From: an uncultured Christensenella sp.
Lineage (GTDB): Bacteria > Bacillota > Clostridia > Christensenellales > CAG-917
DNA: 64,000 bases
NCBI GenBank assembly: GCA_910578325.1
Contig: CAJTQT010000002.1
Location: 248,001-312,000, forward strand
Direction: 5' to 3'
Numbering within the stretch: position 1 is the first letter of the stretch; each line of letters starts with the position of its first letter. The notes beneath the pieces are model-generated. The model did not search any database. It saw nothing but the letters and a program-made list of their open reading frames with translations, and was not told where the DNA came from. Positions 45,916 to 54,546 of the stretch are shown one piece after another. The position numbers and the translations under genes were made by a program.

Positions 45916-48900
45916 TCACTTTTCAGTTGTGTTGCGTTTCTTTTTCATTATCATAATCACAGCAACAACCGCCGCAGCCACAACTATTACTGCCACCGTA
46001 CAGCCAACAGCAATACCAACCGTATTGTCCTTCTTTGCAGGCTCTACAGGTTCCTCAGGCTTTTCGGGCTGCTCGGGCTCTTCGGGTTGCTCGGGCTCTT
46101 CAGGTTCCTCAGGCTTTTCGGGCTGGTCCGGTTCTTCGGGTTGCTCAGGCTGGTCAGGCTCCTCGGGCTTTTCGGGCTGGTCCGGTTCTTCGGGTTGCTC
46201 AGGCTGGTCAGGCTCCTCGGGTATTTCATTTCCGACAACAACAGGAATGATTTCAATACCCTTATCAGCATAACTCTGAGCCGACGCTTTGGTCACGAAA
46301 GACACTTCCAACATATTATCCGACTTAAGTTCGGACTTTGCAAGCGTAAGTTTGCCGTCTTGAATCAATTCAAGATCAAGAACTTGTCCGTTGAGCACTA
46401 CACTGCCTACCTGATAGTTCTCGTCAGCCGTTATGGTATATGTGATAGAATCTTCCGTCACTTCGTCGATACCGCTCTTGCCTATCTCTTTCTCGGTGGA
46501 TATAGTTCCGCCAACGCCGTTAACGGTTGAGTAGACTTTCTTAGCGTCGGTATCCGTAACCGCTTCGCTGGAATTTTTGAGTTGTACTATCTTAAACGGA
46601 CTGAAACTCTTGACTTGCGCTATAAGACCGTACTCGGTCACAATCACAGGGATTTCTTCTACACCCGTAATATTGCCCGCGTTGTCGTGCTTATAGTGAT
46701 AGATTTTGAACGTCGTGCCCGCGTCGTCGGGAGAATATCCCTCGGGGAATCCGAACGCAACCTGCATATAACTTCCGTTTGGAACGCGCTGAACCACACC
46801 GCATATCTGCAGACTTATCTCAAAGGTTGCGGACGTAACGATATCTTCATCCTTAACGGCAGTCTGTTCTTTGAGTACTTCGTCCATTTTCTGCTCTTGA
46901 GAAGCGGAAGGCTTGTTTGCCACCAACAGCAACTGGCTTCTCTGATTTTCCGCATAGTAGTTTCCGTTCTCGTCTTTAAAATCGGTCACGGAAAGGTCGG
47001 AAGTATCTAGCATCTTCGGCTCGCCGAAAACGTTCATATACAGTCTGCCGTCATTGAATATTTTGCTGCACACCACGCTCTTTCCCTTGAAAGAGTAAGT
47101 AAACGGATCTGGCACTTTTTTGCTTTCGACGCCGACAAGATTCGTAGGCGTGAAGTAATACATTGCATCGTTATGGATATACATTCTGCTCGGAGTAAAC
47201 GTAAAGGTTATGGTTTTATCTCCGTCCCACTGAAAGTTGGAAACAACCGCCTCCTGTTTTACCGTATCGTTTCCGCGAGAAGTATAGAAATAGAGTTCTA
47301 CGTCTTCATCCGTCGCGCCTTCTACCAACATCAACGTATCGTTGTAAACTATTCTCATTTCATAAGTCTGGTCTACGCGCAGAGTGCCCGTGTTTGTAGG
47401 ATACAGTCCTGCCGCACCGGGGGCAGGAATATACGAGTCATGACCGTTGTTGAGATACGGCGTGCTGGGGGATCCGATTATATCTTTTTCTTCATCGAAA
47501 ACTTCTTTCTTGTACGCGTAATTCCAAATTTTACCCGCATTTTCACCGTATTTGGGATCATCGGGATAGAATGCGCCGAAACTTTCGTCAGGGGCTCTGT
47601 TAACCAACGCGAACTGAATATATTCGAAACCTGCGTGCGCCCTGAATTCCATATAAGTATCGGTATGTTTGAAAATTTCACCGTAAGGTTCATTCGCCGC
47701 AATGCAGTCAAACCAATATCCCCAGACCACCTCTTTTGTTTCTTTGTCCGTATCGCCGAAACGAACGACCATATGCTTACCCTCTTCCAGCAATTTCTCT
47801 GCGCCTTTGCCGTCGAAAGAAACAGTAAGCGTCAATAATTTGCCTGTTTCGTCTATGGAATCGGTATAAGAACCTATTATATTCATACCGTTGTCGTCGG
47901 TATCGTCGCCGAAATCGTAAGGCTTGATTGCGGGATATCTGAATTCGTCTCCCGAAGAAGAAATAATTCCGTCTTCTATATGCGTTTCGTTCATCGTCTG
48001 TCCGCCGACGAGCAACCATTTATCAATCACTCCGCCGGTAGAGTTCCACGTTACGTCAACCGCATACCACAGTCCTTCGAGTTCCACGTAATTCCACATA
48101 TGAGGTTGCCAGGCTTCCGAACCGCTCGAAAGCGAATAACCCTGTACGCATACGCAAGGAATTCCGAGCCTGTCCATAACAGCCTTGAAACCTTTTGCAT
48201 ATCCGCCGCATATAGCCTTGCCGTTGACAAGAGAGCCGTACGCCGTGCTTATGTATGCCGCTTCCGGACTTTCGACGTTTCTGCCGTCTTCGATTACCGT
48301 ACCGAAACTGTATGCAGTATTTTTTGCAATATACTCGTTTACATAAGTAATCTGAGCCTCTGTGCCGCCCGCCGCTTTCGCGCCTGCGACAATCTCTTCT
48401 ATTTTGGCTTCATAAGCCGCAATCGCGCTCGAAACAGACGCGCTACTGTTGAATCCGCCCAGATATAACGTATCCGAACGGCTAGAATCGAGGAATGCGA
48501 CATAGGCGCCGCTCTGCTGTCCCGCGCTTATCGACGTGCCGAAAAGGTCCGCGTAAAACATATCGGGATTGTCCATTACGTAAGCATCGCGTCCCGCGGC
48601 AAACGCTTTGGGAATTTTCTTTTCCGCATTGTTTACGTAAGCGGCGACATCTTCCTTTGTCACGACTCCGTTTGCAATGATGTCGTATTCGATTTTACCG
48701 TTTTTAAAATCGAGTTGTTCAAAAGCCTTGTAAAACTTTTCGGCTCTTGCGTCATCGGAAATCTGGTCGTAGAAGTAGTTATAACCGCTTTCATTCGCAG
48801 AAACTGCGTAGGTCGCGTTTATCGCTCCGCCGAAAACCAATCCCGAACCTGCAATGATCGTCGTCGCTATCGCCGCAATAGTGGCGAACACGCCGACACG

Positions 48901-48918
48901 CTTCGTTAAAGATTTCAT
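45916..48918 (-). CDS. Secreted, membrane-anchored transglutaminase-like protein
   Basis: 1000 residues from the ATG at 48918, which has GGAGG four bases before it; a start 16 codons earlier is rejected. Signal peptide (basic, then VGVFATIAAIATTIIAGSG). A transglutaminase/protease-like domain lies at about 150-310 with Cys237 in NGKAICGGYAKGF, His273 in WQPHMWNYVEL and Asp288 in WYAVDVTWN. Then beta-rich domains, a Pro/Glu/Gln repeat (PEEPDQPEQPEEP...) near 900-960, a span (GIAVGCTVAVIVVAAAVVAV) and a KKKRN tail. The repeat probably spans the wall. Such proteins may cross-link or hydrolyse surface proteins; the substrate is unknown. Confidence 0.9.
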   Translation of the reverse strand: MKSLTKRVGVFATIAAIATTIIAGSGLVFGGAINATYAVSANESGYNYFYDQISDDARAEKFYKAFEQLDFKNGKIEYDIIANGVVTKEDVAAYVNNAEKKIPKAFAAGRDAYVMDNPDMFYADLFGTSISAGQQSGAYVAFLDSSRSDTLYLGGFNSSASVSSAIAAYEAKIEEIVAGAKAAGGTEAQITYVNEYIAKNTAYSFGTVIEDGRNVESPEAAYISTAYGSLVNGKAICGGYAKGFKAVMDRLGIPCVCVQGYSLSSGSEAWQPHMWNYVELEGLWYAVDVTWNSTGGVIDKWLLVGGQTMNETHIEDGIISSSGDEFRYPAIKPYDFGDDTDDNGMNIIGSYTDSIDETGKLLTLTVSFDGKGAEKLLEEGKHMVVRFGDTDKETKEVVWGYWFDCIAANEPYGEIFKHTDTYMEFRAHAGFEYIQFALVNRAPDESFGAFYPDDPKYGENAGKIWNYAYKKEVFDEEKDIIGSPSTPYLNNGHDSYIPAPGAAGLYPTNTGTLRVDQTYEMRIVYNDTLMLVEGATDEDVELYFYTSRGNDTVKQEAVVSNFQWDGDKTITFTFTPSRMYIHNDAMYYFTPTNLVGVESKKVPDPFTYSFKGKSVVCSKIFNDGRLYMNVFGEPKMLDTSDLSVTDFKDENGNYYAENQRSQLLLVANKPSASQEQKMDEVLKEQTAVKDEDIVTSATFEISLQICGVVQRVPNGSYMQVAFGFPEGYSPDDAGTTFKIYHYKHDNAGNITGVEEIPVIVTEYGLIAQVKSFSPFKIVQLKNSSEAVTDTDAKKVYSTVNGVGGTISTEKEIGKSGIDEVTEDSITYTITADENYQVGSVVLNGQVLDLELIQDGKLTLAKSELKSDNMLEVSFVTKASAQSYADKGIEIIPVVVGNEIPEEPDQPEQPEEPDQPEKPEEPDQPEQPEEPDQPEKPEEPEEPEQPEEPEQPEKPEEPVEPAKKDNTVGIAVGCTVAVIVVAAAVVAVIMIMKKKRNTTEK
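46044..46225 (-). repeat. Pro/Glu/Gln wall-spanning coding repeat
   Basis: DNA coding for the E-P-x-Q-P-E repeats. From 46121 a 54-base unit (18 codons) is repeated about 1.9 times, nearly identical, so recent length change is likely. Confidence 0.85.
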
Positions 48919-49016
48919 AAAACCTCCAAATCTTGTTCTTTTTACCTGCGCATCTGCCGAATTCAATCATATAAAAATCATTCGGCATCATCCGCAAATT
49001 CAAATAACCGTATAAG

Positions 49017-49045
49017 ATTATACTCTTTTAAATTGATTTTGGCAA
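49017..49045 (-). promoter_or_regulatory. Promoter of the transglutaminase gene
   Basis: TTGCCA at 49040-49045 and TATAAT at 49017-49022 with a 17-base spacer; leader of about 90 bases. Confidence 0.75.
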
Positions 49046-49084
49046 CTTTTTTGACGGTTTGTTTATTATCGCGCTCTTTCCTTA

Positions 49085-49112
49085 TTGCACTATATACTTT
49101 TTCTGTTATAAT
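49085..49112 (+). promoter_or_regulatory. Promoter of the MBL lipoprotein gene
   Basis: TTGCAC at 49085-49090 and TATAAT at 49107-49112 with a 16-base spacer. Confidence 0.7.
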
Positions 49113-49150
49113 ATATAAAACAATGATTACGCGAGAATATGCGAGGGAAA

Positions 49151-51340
49151 ATGCGCAAATTTTTCAGACCGATTTTGATTTGCTTTATCATATTCGTGGC
49201 TGCGGCGTGCTTATCAGCCTGCAATCCCACAGCCGGTCTTCCTACGGTAAAAATCACTTATATCGTAAACGGAGACGTTTACAGATGCGACGAATACGAT
49301 ATCGTAGACTTCAAATTCCCGCCAAAGCCAGCCGACGCTTTTTATACGTTCGAGGGCTGGTTTTTCGACGCAGAATTCCAAAATGAATTTACAAAATTTT
49401 CGGATATAAACGACGGTATGACCGAAATTACCGTTTACGCAAAACGCAGTCCGAAAAAATACAGTTTTATATTCTATTCAAACGGCGAGACATATCACAG
49501 TCAGACCTTTACCGATACAACGGATTTCGTTTTTCCCTCCGATCCATATCGCGAAGGATACGAGTTTAACGGTTGGTTTCTCGAAAATTCAGTGCAAATA
49601 AGCAGTAAGAACATTTTCGAAATATGTCCCCTGCCCGCCAAATACGAACTCTATGCCGCATTCGAGTGCATGCACGCGTCCGTAGAAGAGATTATAACGG
49701 AACCAACTTGCAAGACGGACGGCAAACACATTATTCGGTGTTTAAACTGCCGCGAAAACATTGACGTCAAAACTCTTCCCTCACTCGGTCATATCCGCGT
49801 TATAGACGAAGCCGTTAAGCCCACCTGCACAGATAAAGGACTTACGCAAGGCGAACATTGCGAAAGTTGTCTTGAAGTTTTCGTCACCCAAACAACTTTG
49901 AATGCGCTCGGGCACTCGTACGGTGACGGCGTAATCACACTGCCAGCCACCTGCGAACACACGGGAATACTGACGTTTTTCTGTAAACGGGACGAGTGCA
50001 CTCATTCTTATACGCAGGAAATTCCATCCCACACCCTCGGAGACTGGACAACCGTCAAAGCGGGTTCCTGCGTTGAAAAAGGAGAAAGAGTAAAATCCTG
50101 TACGCTTTGCGGACTTGTTATTGAACGCGAGACGTTCGCAGGAAACGGACACAGTCTGAATGAAATGCAATTTGATGCCGATTTCCACTGGCAAATCTGC
50201 ACTCTGTGTGAAGAAGCGGTATCCGCTCCTCACTCTTTAAACGGCGCGGACTGTTGCGACGTATGTCCGTATTTTATACCCGATACGCCTGCGGCAGGAA
50301 GCATAATAAAGAATCTCACAAAGCGAATTCCGATATCTTCCGACTTTATAAATAAGCCGAACGGCTCGTCCTATGCGCTTGAAATGACCGTAATCGACGT
50401 CGCTCAGGGAGACAGTATATTTTTCAGGTTCCCCGACGGACAAACTATGCTTATGGATTCGGGTTCAGTCAATTTCCCGATAGGAAATCACTATGACAGA
50501 GTCAAAAAAGTCTTCGACGCTAATGGCGTAAAACAACTCGATTATCTGTTTATAACTCACAGCGATTACGACCATGTAAGATATATAGAGGATGTTTTAA
50601 AAGATTTTGAAGTGAAGAATATATATATTCCGAAACTTTCCGATGACTCTAACGGCAGCACCTGGAAAGACACAGTTAAAGCGATATCCGCCGAAAAATA
50701 CACAGAAAACGGAGTATCCGTACCTGCGCAGATACGCTATAATATCGGCGATTATGAAATATCAGGCAACGGCTGGCGTATGAGATGCCACTCCTATCTC
50801 AGTAAAGACTACCCGACCGTAAACGGTTCGTCCGCATATTCCCCAACCGCTACCGATGCGGACAGCGATGAAATCATAAACTCCCTATCCCCGATATGTA
50901 TGCTGGAATACGCAGGAAGAACGATTGTGCTTACAGGAGACTCTAATCTTTTCAATGAAAAATACCTTATCGACAGAGGAATATTCAAAGATATTGACGC
51001 CGACGTGCTGAAAGTTGCGCATCACGGTTCGAGAACATCCACAACGGATAAATTCCTATCGGCCGTCAAATGCGAATATGCGATAATCAGTTACGGCACT
51101 AATATCTTCGGTCACCCTACCGAAGAAGTTCTGAACAGACTATTATCAAAAAACATTCAACGTATTTTCCGCACAAAAGAAGACGGAAACATAAAAGTAG
51201 CCGTCAACGGCAAGGGCACTCTGTCCATAGAAGCGACAAACTCGAACGGTTCGGATATAACCGACAACTACCCTATCGAGCAATTTATTTGTTCATACTC
51301 GATACAATTTGTAACGGTTTCAAAACGAAAATTTATTTAA
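49151..51340 (+). CDS. Lipoprotein with InlB-type repeats and ComEC-like metallo-beta-lactamase domain
   Basis: 729 residues from the ATG at 49151 (GAGGG just upstream; another ATG lies at 49139). Signal peptide with lipobox CLSAC, so tethered outside the membrane. Two InlB/Listeria-Bacteroides repeats (YTFEGWFFDAEF; GYEFNGWFLENS), then several Cys-rich 'C-x-x-C ... LGH' repeats (about 180-370), then a metallo-beta-lactamase domain like that of ComEC: MTVIDVAQGDSIFFRFPDG, THSDYDHV (metal site), VLTGDSN and VAHHGSRTSTTDKFLS. A stand-alone extracellular nuclease or phosphodiesterase is plausible. The domain mix suggests surface binding plus hydrolysis. Confidence 0.88.
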   Translation: MRKFFRPILICFIIFVAAACLSACNPTAGLPTVKITYIVNGDVYRCDEYDIVDFKFPPKPADAFYTFEGWFFDAEFQNEFTKFSDINDGMTEITVYAKRSPKKYSFIFYSNGETYHSQTFTDTTDFVFPSDPYREGYEFNGWFLENSVQISSKNIFEICPLPAKYELYAAFECMHASVEEIITEPTCKTDGKHIIRCLNCRENIDVKTLPSLGHIRVIDEAVKPTCTDKGLTQGEHCESCLEVFVTQTTLNALGHSYGDGVITLPATCEHTGILTFFCKRDECTHSYTQEIPSHTLGDWTTVKAGSCVEKGERVKSCTLCGLVIERETFAGNGHSLNEMQFDADFHWQICTLCEEAVSAPHSLNGADCCDVCPYFIPDTPAAGSIIKNLTKRIPISSDFINKPNGSSYALEMTVIDVAQGDSIFFRFPDGQTMLMDSGSVNFPIGNHYDRVKKVFDANGVKQLDYLFITHSDYDHVRYIEDVLKDFEVKNIYIPKLSDDSNGSTWKDTVKAISAEKYTENGVSVPAQIRYNIGDYEISGNGWRMRCHSYLSKDYPTVNGSSAYSPTATDADSDEIINSLSPICMLEYAGRTIVLTGDSNLFNEKYLIDRGIFKDIDADVLKVAHHGSRTSTTDKFLSAVKCEYAIISYGTNIFGHPTEEVLNRLLSKNIQRIFRTKEDGNIKVAVNGKGTLSIEATNSNGSDITDNYPIEQFICSYSIQFVTVSKRKFI

Positions 51341-51382
51341 CAGTTGCGAATCTGTGAGGATGTTATCACCGCGCTACCCTAA

Positions 51383-51415
51383 GTGCATTTTCGAGTGTTT
51401 CTAAAAGACGAAAAT
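51383..51415. repeat. Hairpin resembling the end of the beta repeats
   Basis: GCATTTTCG and CGAAAATGC pair around a 15-base loop. The left arm with flanks, GTGCATTTTCGAG, equals the end of the repeats at 53088 and 53968. It may mark the outer edge of the island. Confidence 0.5.
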
Positions 51416-51454
51416 GCTGACGGAATTAAACTATCACTTCTAGATCCTTAGGTT

Positions 51455-52060
51455 TTATTCTTGCGTCAATTTCCGCAGCATATCGAAATTACACCTCTGA
51501 TCATCTTTGGACGTATCGTATTGCGAACAATACTCCGTTTTATATTCTCCCTTTTCATTATAATAATGTTTGTAACCGTACCAGTCTAATATTGTCCAAC
51601 AGTCGTCAAAAATATCCACTTCGCGATCAGCCTTAGAATTGACAAAAGTGTCGCCGCAACCACCTTCCCAAACCTGTTCAAAATCTCCGTTTAAGTAACG
51701 GGTGGCGTCTTCTCCGTGTATAAAGTACCCCGTTTTGAATTTATAGATACCGAACAATTCCCAACAATCAAAATGTATAATTTTTATCAATTTGTCGAGT
51801 TTCAAATCTATAATCAGCAAATCCGACCATAAACATATAATTAGCAAATCCTTGTCAATCAACACCCTGTCGGTATTTAAGCCTACGCAAAACGCTACGA
51901 TTTTGTATTTGCGATTATATTTACCGTTTAACGTTATTTCGGATACGCAAAGACAATAAGGCGCATCCTCGACAAATAAAGCGTCTTTGAGAGTTTCCTC
52001 GTATAACGGCGGATCCGACAATGTATCCGATATTTTTATATCTATTTTAATTCTGTCCAC
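51455..52060 (-). CDS. Unknown protein, island cargo gene 1
   Basis: 201 residues from the GTG at 52060, chosen because a strong promoter puts +1 on it; a TTG two codons upstream is the only other nearby start. No signal peptide or span. Beta-rich N-terminal half (KDLLIICLWSDLLIIDLKL) and a C-terminal half rich in aromatics (WELFGIYKFKTGYFIHGED, ILDWYGYKHYYNEKGEY). The style recalls small immunity-type proteins, but I do not recognise the family. More AT-rich than its left neighbours. Same strand as the other cargo genes. Confidence 0.7.
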   Translation of the reverse strand: MDRIKIDIKISDTLSDPPLYEETLKDALFVEDAPYCLCVSEITLNGKYNRKYKIVAFCVGLNTDRVLIDKDLLIICLWSDLLIIDLKLDKLIKIIHFDCWELFGIYKFKTGYFIHGEDATRYLNGDFEQVWEGGCGDTFVNSKADREVDIFDDCWTILDWYGYKHYYNEKGEYKTEYCSQYDTSKDDQRCNFDMLRKLTQE

Positions 52061-52066
52061 TCTCAA

Positions 52067-52095
52067 ATTAAAACATTTTTATACAGCAATGTCAA
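52067..52095 (-). promoter_or_regulatory. Promoter predicting a leaderless GTG start
   Basis: Perfect TTGACA at 52090-52095 and TTTAAT at 52067-52072 with a 17-base spacer. Plus-one falls on the G of the GTG at 52060. Confidence 0.7.
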
Positions 52096-52211
52096 TATCG
52101 CACAGCGTGAACCCACGCTTATTATAAAAACACTCAATTCAAAAACAAAGTCCAAACAGCAGAAAATGCTTACAGCCTTATATGACGTTTGGTGCAAATT
52201 ATAGAACTCTC

Positions 52212-52354
52212 TCAACAGCGATTGCTGTCGCAAATATAATCGCGTACAGTGTGACCGCAGGTCGCAGGCACGGCATAGCCGTGGGCGGTATTACCGCCTT
52301 CGAGCCTGTTACGACAACAAAAAATCCGCCCTCATAGGGCGGAAAGATTTTGGT
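52212..52354 (-). repeat. Alpha repeat, copy A
   Basis: Shares with copies B and D the sequence from AACAGCGATTG through GTGTGACCGCAGGTCGCAGG and GCACGGCATAGCCGTG to the terminator CCGCCC/GGGCGG. The left end is degenerate. To its right GATTTTGGT is followed by a decayed tRNA 3'-end copy. It fills the gap between cargo genes 1 and 2. Confidence 0.85.
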
Positions 52355-52370
52355 AGGGGGGGCTTGTAAC

Positions 52371-52814
52371 CTAAAACGAATTTTTCAGATGTTTGCCTAA
52401 AAACAATTCCATTGGTTGGTTTGGCGCAAATAGATTGCCGCAATCTTGATAGCCGAGCGCTCTGTAAAAATATTGTGCGTTTTCGTTTGACTGCGTAGAC
52501 ACCAAAAGCCATTTGTATCCGAGCGACAGCATTTCGTTTTCCCAAAAAGTCATTAGTTGTTTGCCGTATCCGGTATTACGATATTTTTCGGAAATATATA
52601 ACAACGTACAAAACGGCGTATTATCCCAAAACAAATTATAACGCAAAATACCGATAGGCAAATTATCTGCAAACAAAACATAGCCTTGTTTATCTCTTAC
52701 TTTTTTGGCAAACTCTATTTCGGAGATGTGTTTGTCGAGAGAACTCCAAAACTCTTTATCTTTGTCTTGTGCGTAGCATATTTTAATGTTGCTATTGTAC
52801 TTCCCCATAAACAT
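52371..52814 (-). CDS. GNAT acetyltransferase, island cargo gene 2
   Basis: 147 residues (a second ATG lies two codons in, at 52808). GNAT fold: ADNLPIGILRYNLFW, the acetyl-CoA loop KYRNTGYGKQLM and STQSNENAQYFYRALGYQDC. The substrate is unknown. No Shine-Dalgarno is seen. The last codons and stop lie within a 16-base block (52368-52383) that is repeated exactly beside the stop of the next cargo gene. More AT-rich than the core genes; probably acquired. Confidence 0.85.
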   Translation of the reverse strand: MFMGKYNSNIKICYAQDKDKEFWSSLDKHISEIEFAKKVRDKQGYVLFADNLPIGILRYNLFWDNTPFCTLLYISEKYRNTGYGKQLMTFWENEMLSLGYKWLLVSTQSNENAQYFYRALGYQDCGNLFAPNQPMELFLGKHLKNSF

Positions 52815-52925
52815 ACAGTATCATAAATATATGCTTATGTCCAACATTTTCGATATGTGCAGATGGCATAGGGCACCGCATCGAGAGTTTGTTTGCGTTG
52901 CCCACGAAACAAAATAGATAAAAGA

Positions 52926-52962
52926 CAAACACACACACTGAGCAAAAGTGTGCGTGTGTTTG
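52926..52962. repeat. CA/TG-rich hairpin beside a tRNA 3'-end copy
   Basis: CAAACACACACACT at 52926 pairs with the AGTGTG/GTGTGTTTG stretch ending at 52962 with one two-base bulge. It directly precedes the tRNA-like end of alpha copy B. Confidence 0.65.
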
Positions 52963-52966
52963 TTAT

Positions 52967-53116
52967 GGTGGAGGTAACGGGCTCGTCTAACAGCGATTGC
53001 TGACGCAGTCCAATCGCGTGCAGTGTGACCGCAGGTCGCAGGCACGGCATAGCCGTGGGCGGTATTACCGCCTTCGAACCTGTTACGACAACAAAAAAAT
53101 CCGCCCTTATAGGGCG
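52967..53116 (-). repeat. Alpha repeat, copy B
   Basis: Begins with GGTGGAGGTAAC, identical to the reverse of the tRNA-Val 3' end, then GGGCTCGTCTAACAG, the shared core, TTCGAACCTGTTACGAC and the terminator copy. Nearly identical to copy D. Confidence 0.9.
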
Positions 53117-53295
53117 AAAAATTTCGTCTTTATTGCGCAAATATACTGAAAGATTTAGCGCACGCAGTGCGCCATCAAGCAAATGAATATGCGGAACACC
53201 TCTTGTTGTTTACAACGATACTTTGTATTGATAGCAAATATTCATTTGCGCGAAGCGACGAGAAAATGCACGTTGACATAACGTGCATTTTCGAG
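53088..53295 (-). repeat. Beta repeat, copy 1
   Basis: About 205 bases from ACAACAAAAAA through the terminator copy to GTGCATTTTCGAG. Nearly identical to copy 2 (53968-54174). It contains an inverted repeat of GCAAATGAATAT and a perfect hairpin GAAAATGCACGTT/AACGTGCATTTTC. Confidence 0.9.
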
Positions 53296-53326
53296 TTGTG
53301 GAGCGATGAAAACCTAAAACGAATTT

Positions 53327-53791
53327 CTATTTAGACTTAACGCGAATATACAAAAGGTGATTGATAATGATTTCGACCGTGCGATATGCGCAATATACAA
53401 CCCAAACAATCCAAGTGTATTGCCATTTTTGTGTTATTAAACTAATTATTATGTATAATAAAGCCACAACAATGGCAATAATCCAATTCATAATTTTTTT
53501 GTGCTTACGTATTATGGCGTTACTTCTGTTTAATGCGTATTTTACGTTTTCCTCCGAAACGCTTTTATAATCGCTATCGTTTATCCGTTCCCCGTTTAAG
53601 ATTTCATTTATGCTCACATCATAAAATTTGCTTAAAATTTGCAACATTTCAACAGGCGGTAAATAATTTCCGTTTTCCCAACGTGAAACAGTTTTATTGG
53701 TTACACCGATTTGTTCGCCCAATTCATTTTGCGTAAGATTTTTTTCTTTACGCAATTCAGATAAAAAAGCACCGATTTTTCCCATATCCAT
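53327..53791 (-). CDS. HTH (Xre/Cro) protein with two membrane spans, island cargo gene 3
   Basis: 154 residues from the ATG at 53791 (AAGGAGG eight bases upstream). Residues 1-65 are an Xre-type helix-turn-helix (LSELRKEKNLTQNELGEQIG, VTNKTVSRWENGNYLPP), followed by a linker and two spans near 105-145 (IIAIVVALLYIIISLI; YTWIVWVVYCAYRTVEIIIN). Membrane-tethered regulators of this layout are common in Bacillota. The stop codon touches the 16-base block shared with cargo gene 2. No target operon is evident. Confidence 0.88.
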   Translation of the reverse strand: MDMGKIGAFLSELRKEKNLTQNELGEQIGVTNKTVSRWENGNYLPPVEMLQILSKFYDVSINEILNGERINDSDYKSVSEENVKYALNRSNAIIRKHKKIMNWIIAIVVALLYIIISLITQKWQYTWIVWVVYCAYRTVEIIINHLLYIRVKSK

Positions 53792-53967
53792 AATGAATAC
53801 CTCCTTATGACCGACAGCACGATTATAGCATACAAATACGGAAAAGCATTGCCCATAAACAGCGAATTTGAAACAAGCATTCATCATATCATAGGAGCTG
53901 TGGACTGTGGCGGCGTTTGATATAACAAATGCGCCGCTTGACGGCATTATCGACACTATGTAAAACT

Positions 53968-54174
53968 AACAACAAAAAATCCGCCCTTATAGGGCGAAAA
54001 ATTTCGTCTTTATTGCGCAAATATACTGAAAGATTTAGCGCACAACGTGCGCCATCAAGCAAATGAATATCGGAACACCTCTTGTTGTTTACGACGATAT
54101 TCTGTATTGATAGCAAATATTCATTTGCACGAAGCGACGAGAAAATGCACGTTGACATAACGTGCATTTTCGAG
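53968..54174 (-). repeat. Beta repeat, copy 2
   Basis: Second nearly identical copy, including the terminator copy, the GCGCAC/GTGCGC palindrome and the final GAAAATGCACGTT hairpin. It lies directly upstream of cargo gene 3. Confidence 0.9.
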
Positions 54175-54188
54175 CGTGTTATTAGTAC

Positions 54189-54305
54189 GAAAATACTGAA
54201 AAAAATTCAAGCGCACGCAGTGCGCCAACAAGCAAAGGATTTTGCGAAACGCTGTTTATTGTTTACAATGAAAGTTTGGACTGATAGCATAAAATCTTTT
54301 GAGCG
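54189..54305 (-). repeat. Beta repeat, degenerate copy 3
   Basis: Keeps the order of landmarks (ATACTGAAA, GCGCACGCAGTGCGCCA, CAAGCAAA, TGTTTAC, CTGATAGCA) but diverges between them. Confidence 0.6.
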
Positions 54306-54311
54306 TTAGAA

Positions 54312-54386
54312 ACGAAAAAATGTTGCCAAGTAGGTTACGCATTTTTTACAAAAAAAATGCGCACCGTCTGGCACACATTTTTTCGT
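54312..54386. repeat. Nested palindrome beside tRNA 3'-end copy
   Basis: Outer arms ACGAAAAAATGT (54312) and ACATTTTTTCGT (54375), next TGCCA/TGGCA, and an inner hairpin GCATTTTTT/AAAAAATGC (54339-54360). It sits immediately before alpha copy D. Confidence 0.75.
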
Positions 54387-54387
54387 T

Positions 54388-54538
54388 GGTTGAGGTAACA
54401 TGGCTCGTCTAACAGCGATTGATGACGTAGTCCAATCGCGTGCAGTGTGACCGTAGGTCGCAGGCACGGCATAGCCGTGGGCGGTATTACCGCCTTCGAG
54501 CCTGTTACGACAACAAAAAATCCGCCCTTATAGGGCGG
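54388..54538 (-). repeat. Alpha repeat, copy D, adjoining tRNA-Val
   Basis: Begins with GGTTGAGGTAAC, a tRNA-Val 3'-end copy with one change, then the shared core, and ends in the real terminator of the tRNA gene. It shows that the other alpha copies derive from sequence downstream of this tRNA. Confidence 0.9.
54514..54538 (-). terminator. Terminator of rpsU-tRNA-Val
   Basis: CCGCCCT and AGGGCGG pair around a three-base loop, followed by ATTTTTTG on the minus strand. Copies of this terminator recur in every alpha and beta repeat. Confidence 0.92.
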
Positions 54539-54546
54539 AAAGATTT

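Noticed and set aside
46044..46225. Short repeats as a possible CRISPR array
   Set aside because: They are in-frame Pro/Glu/Gln codons inside the transglutaminase gene, without unique spacers.
51455..54538. Prophage or integrative element with its own integrase
   Set aside because: No integrase, transposase or structural phage gene lies in the repeat-rich region.
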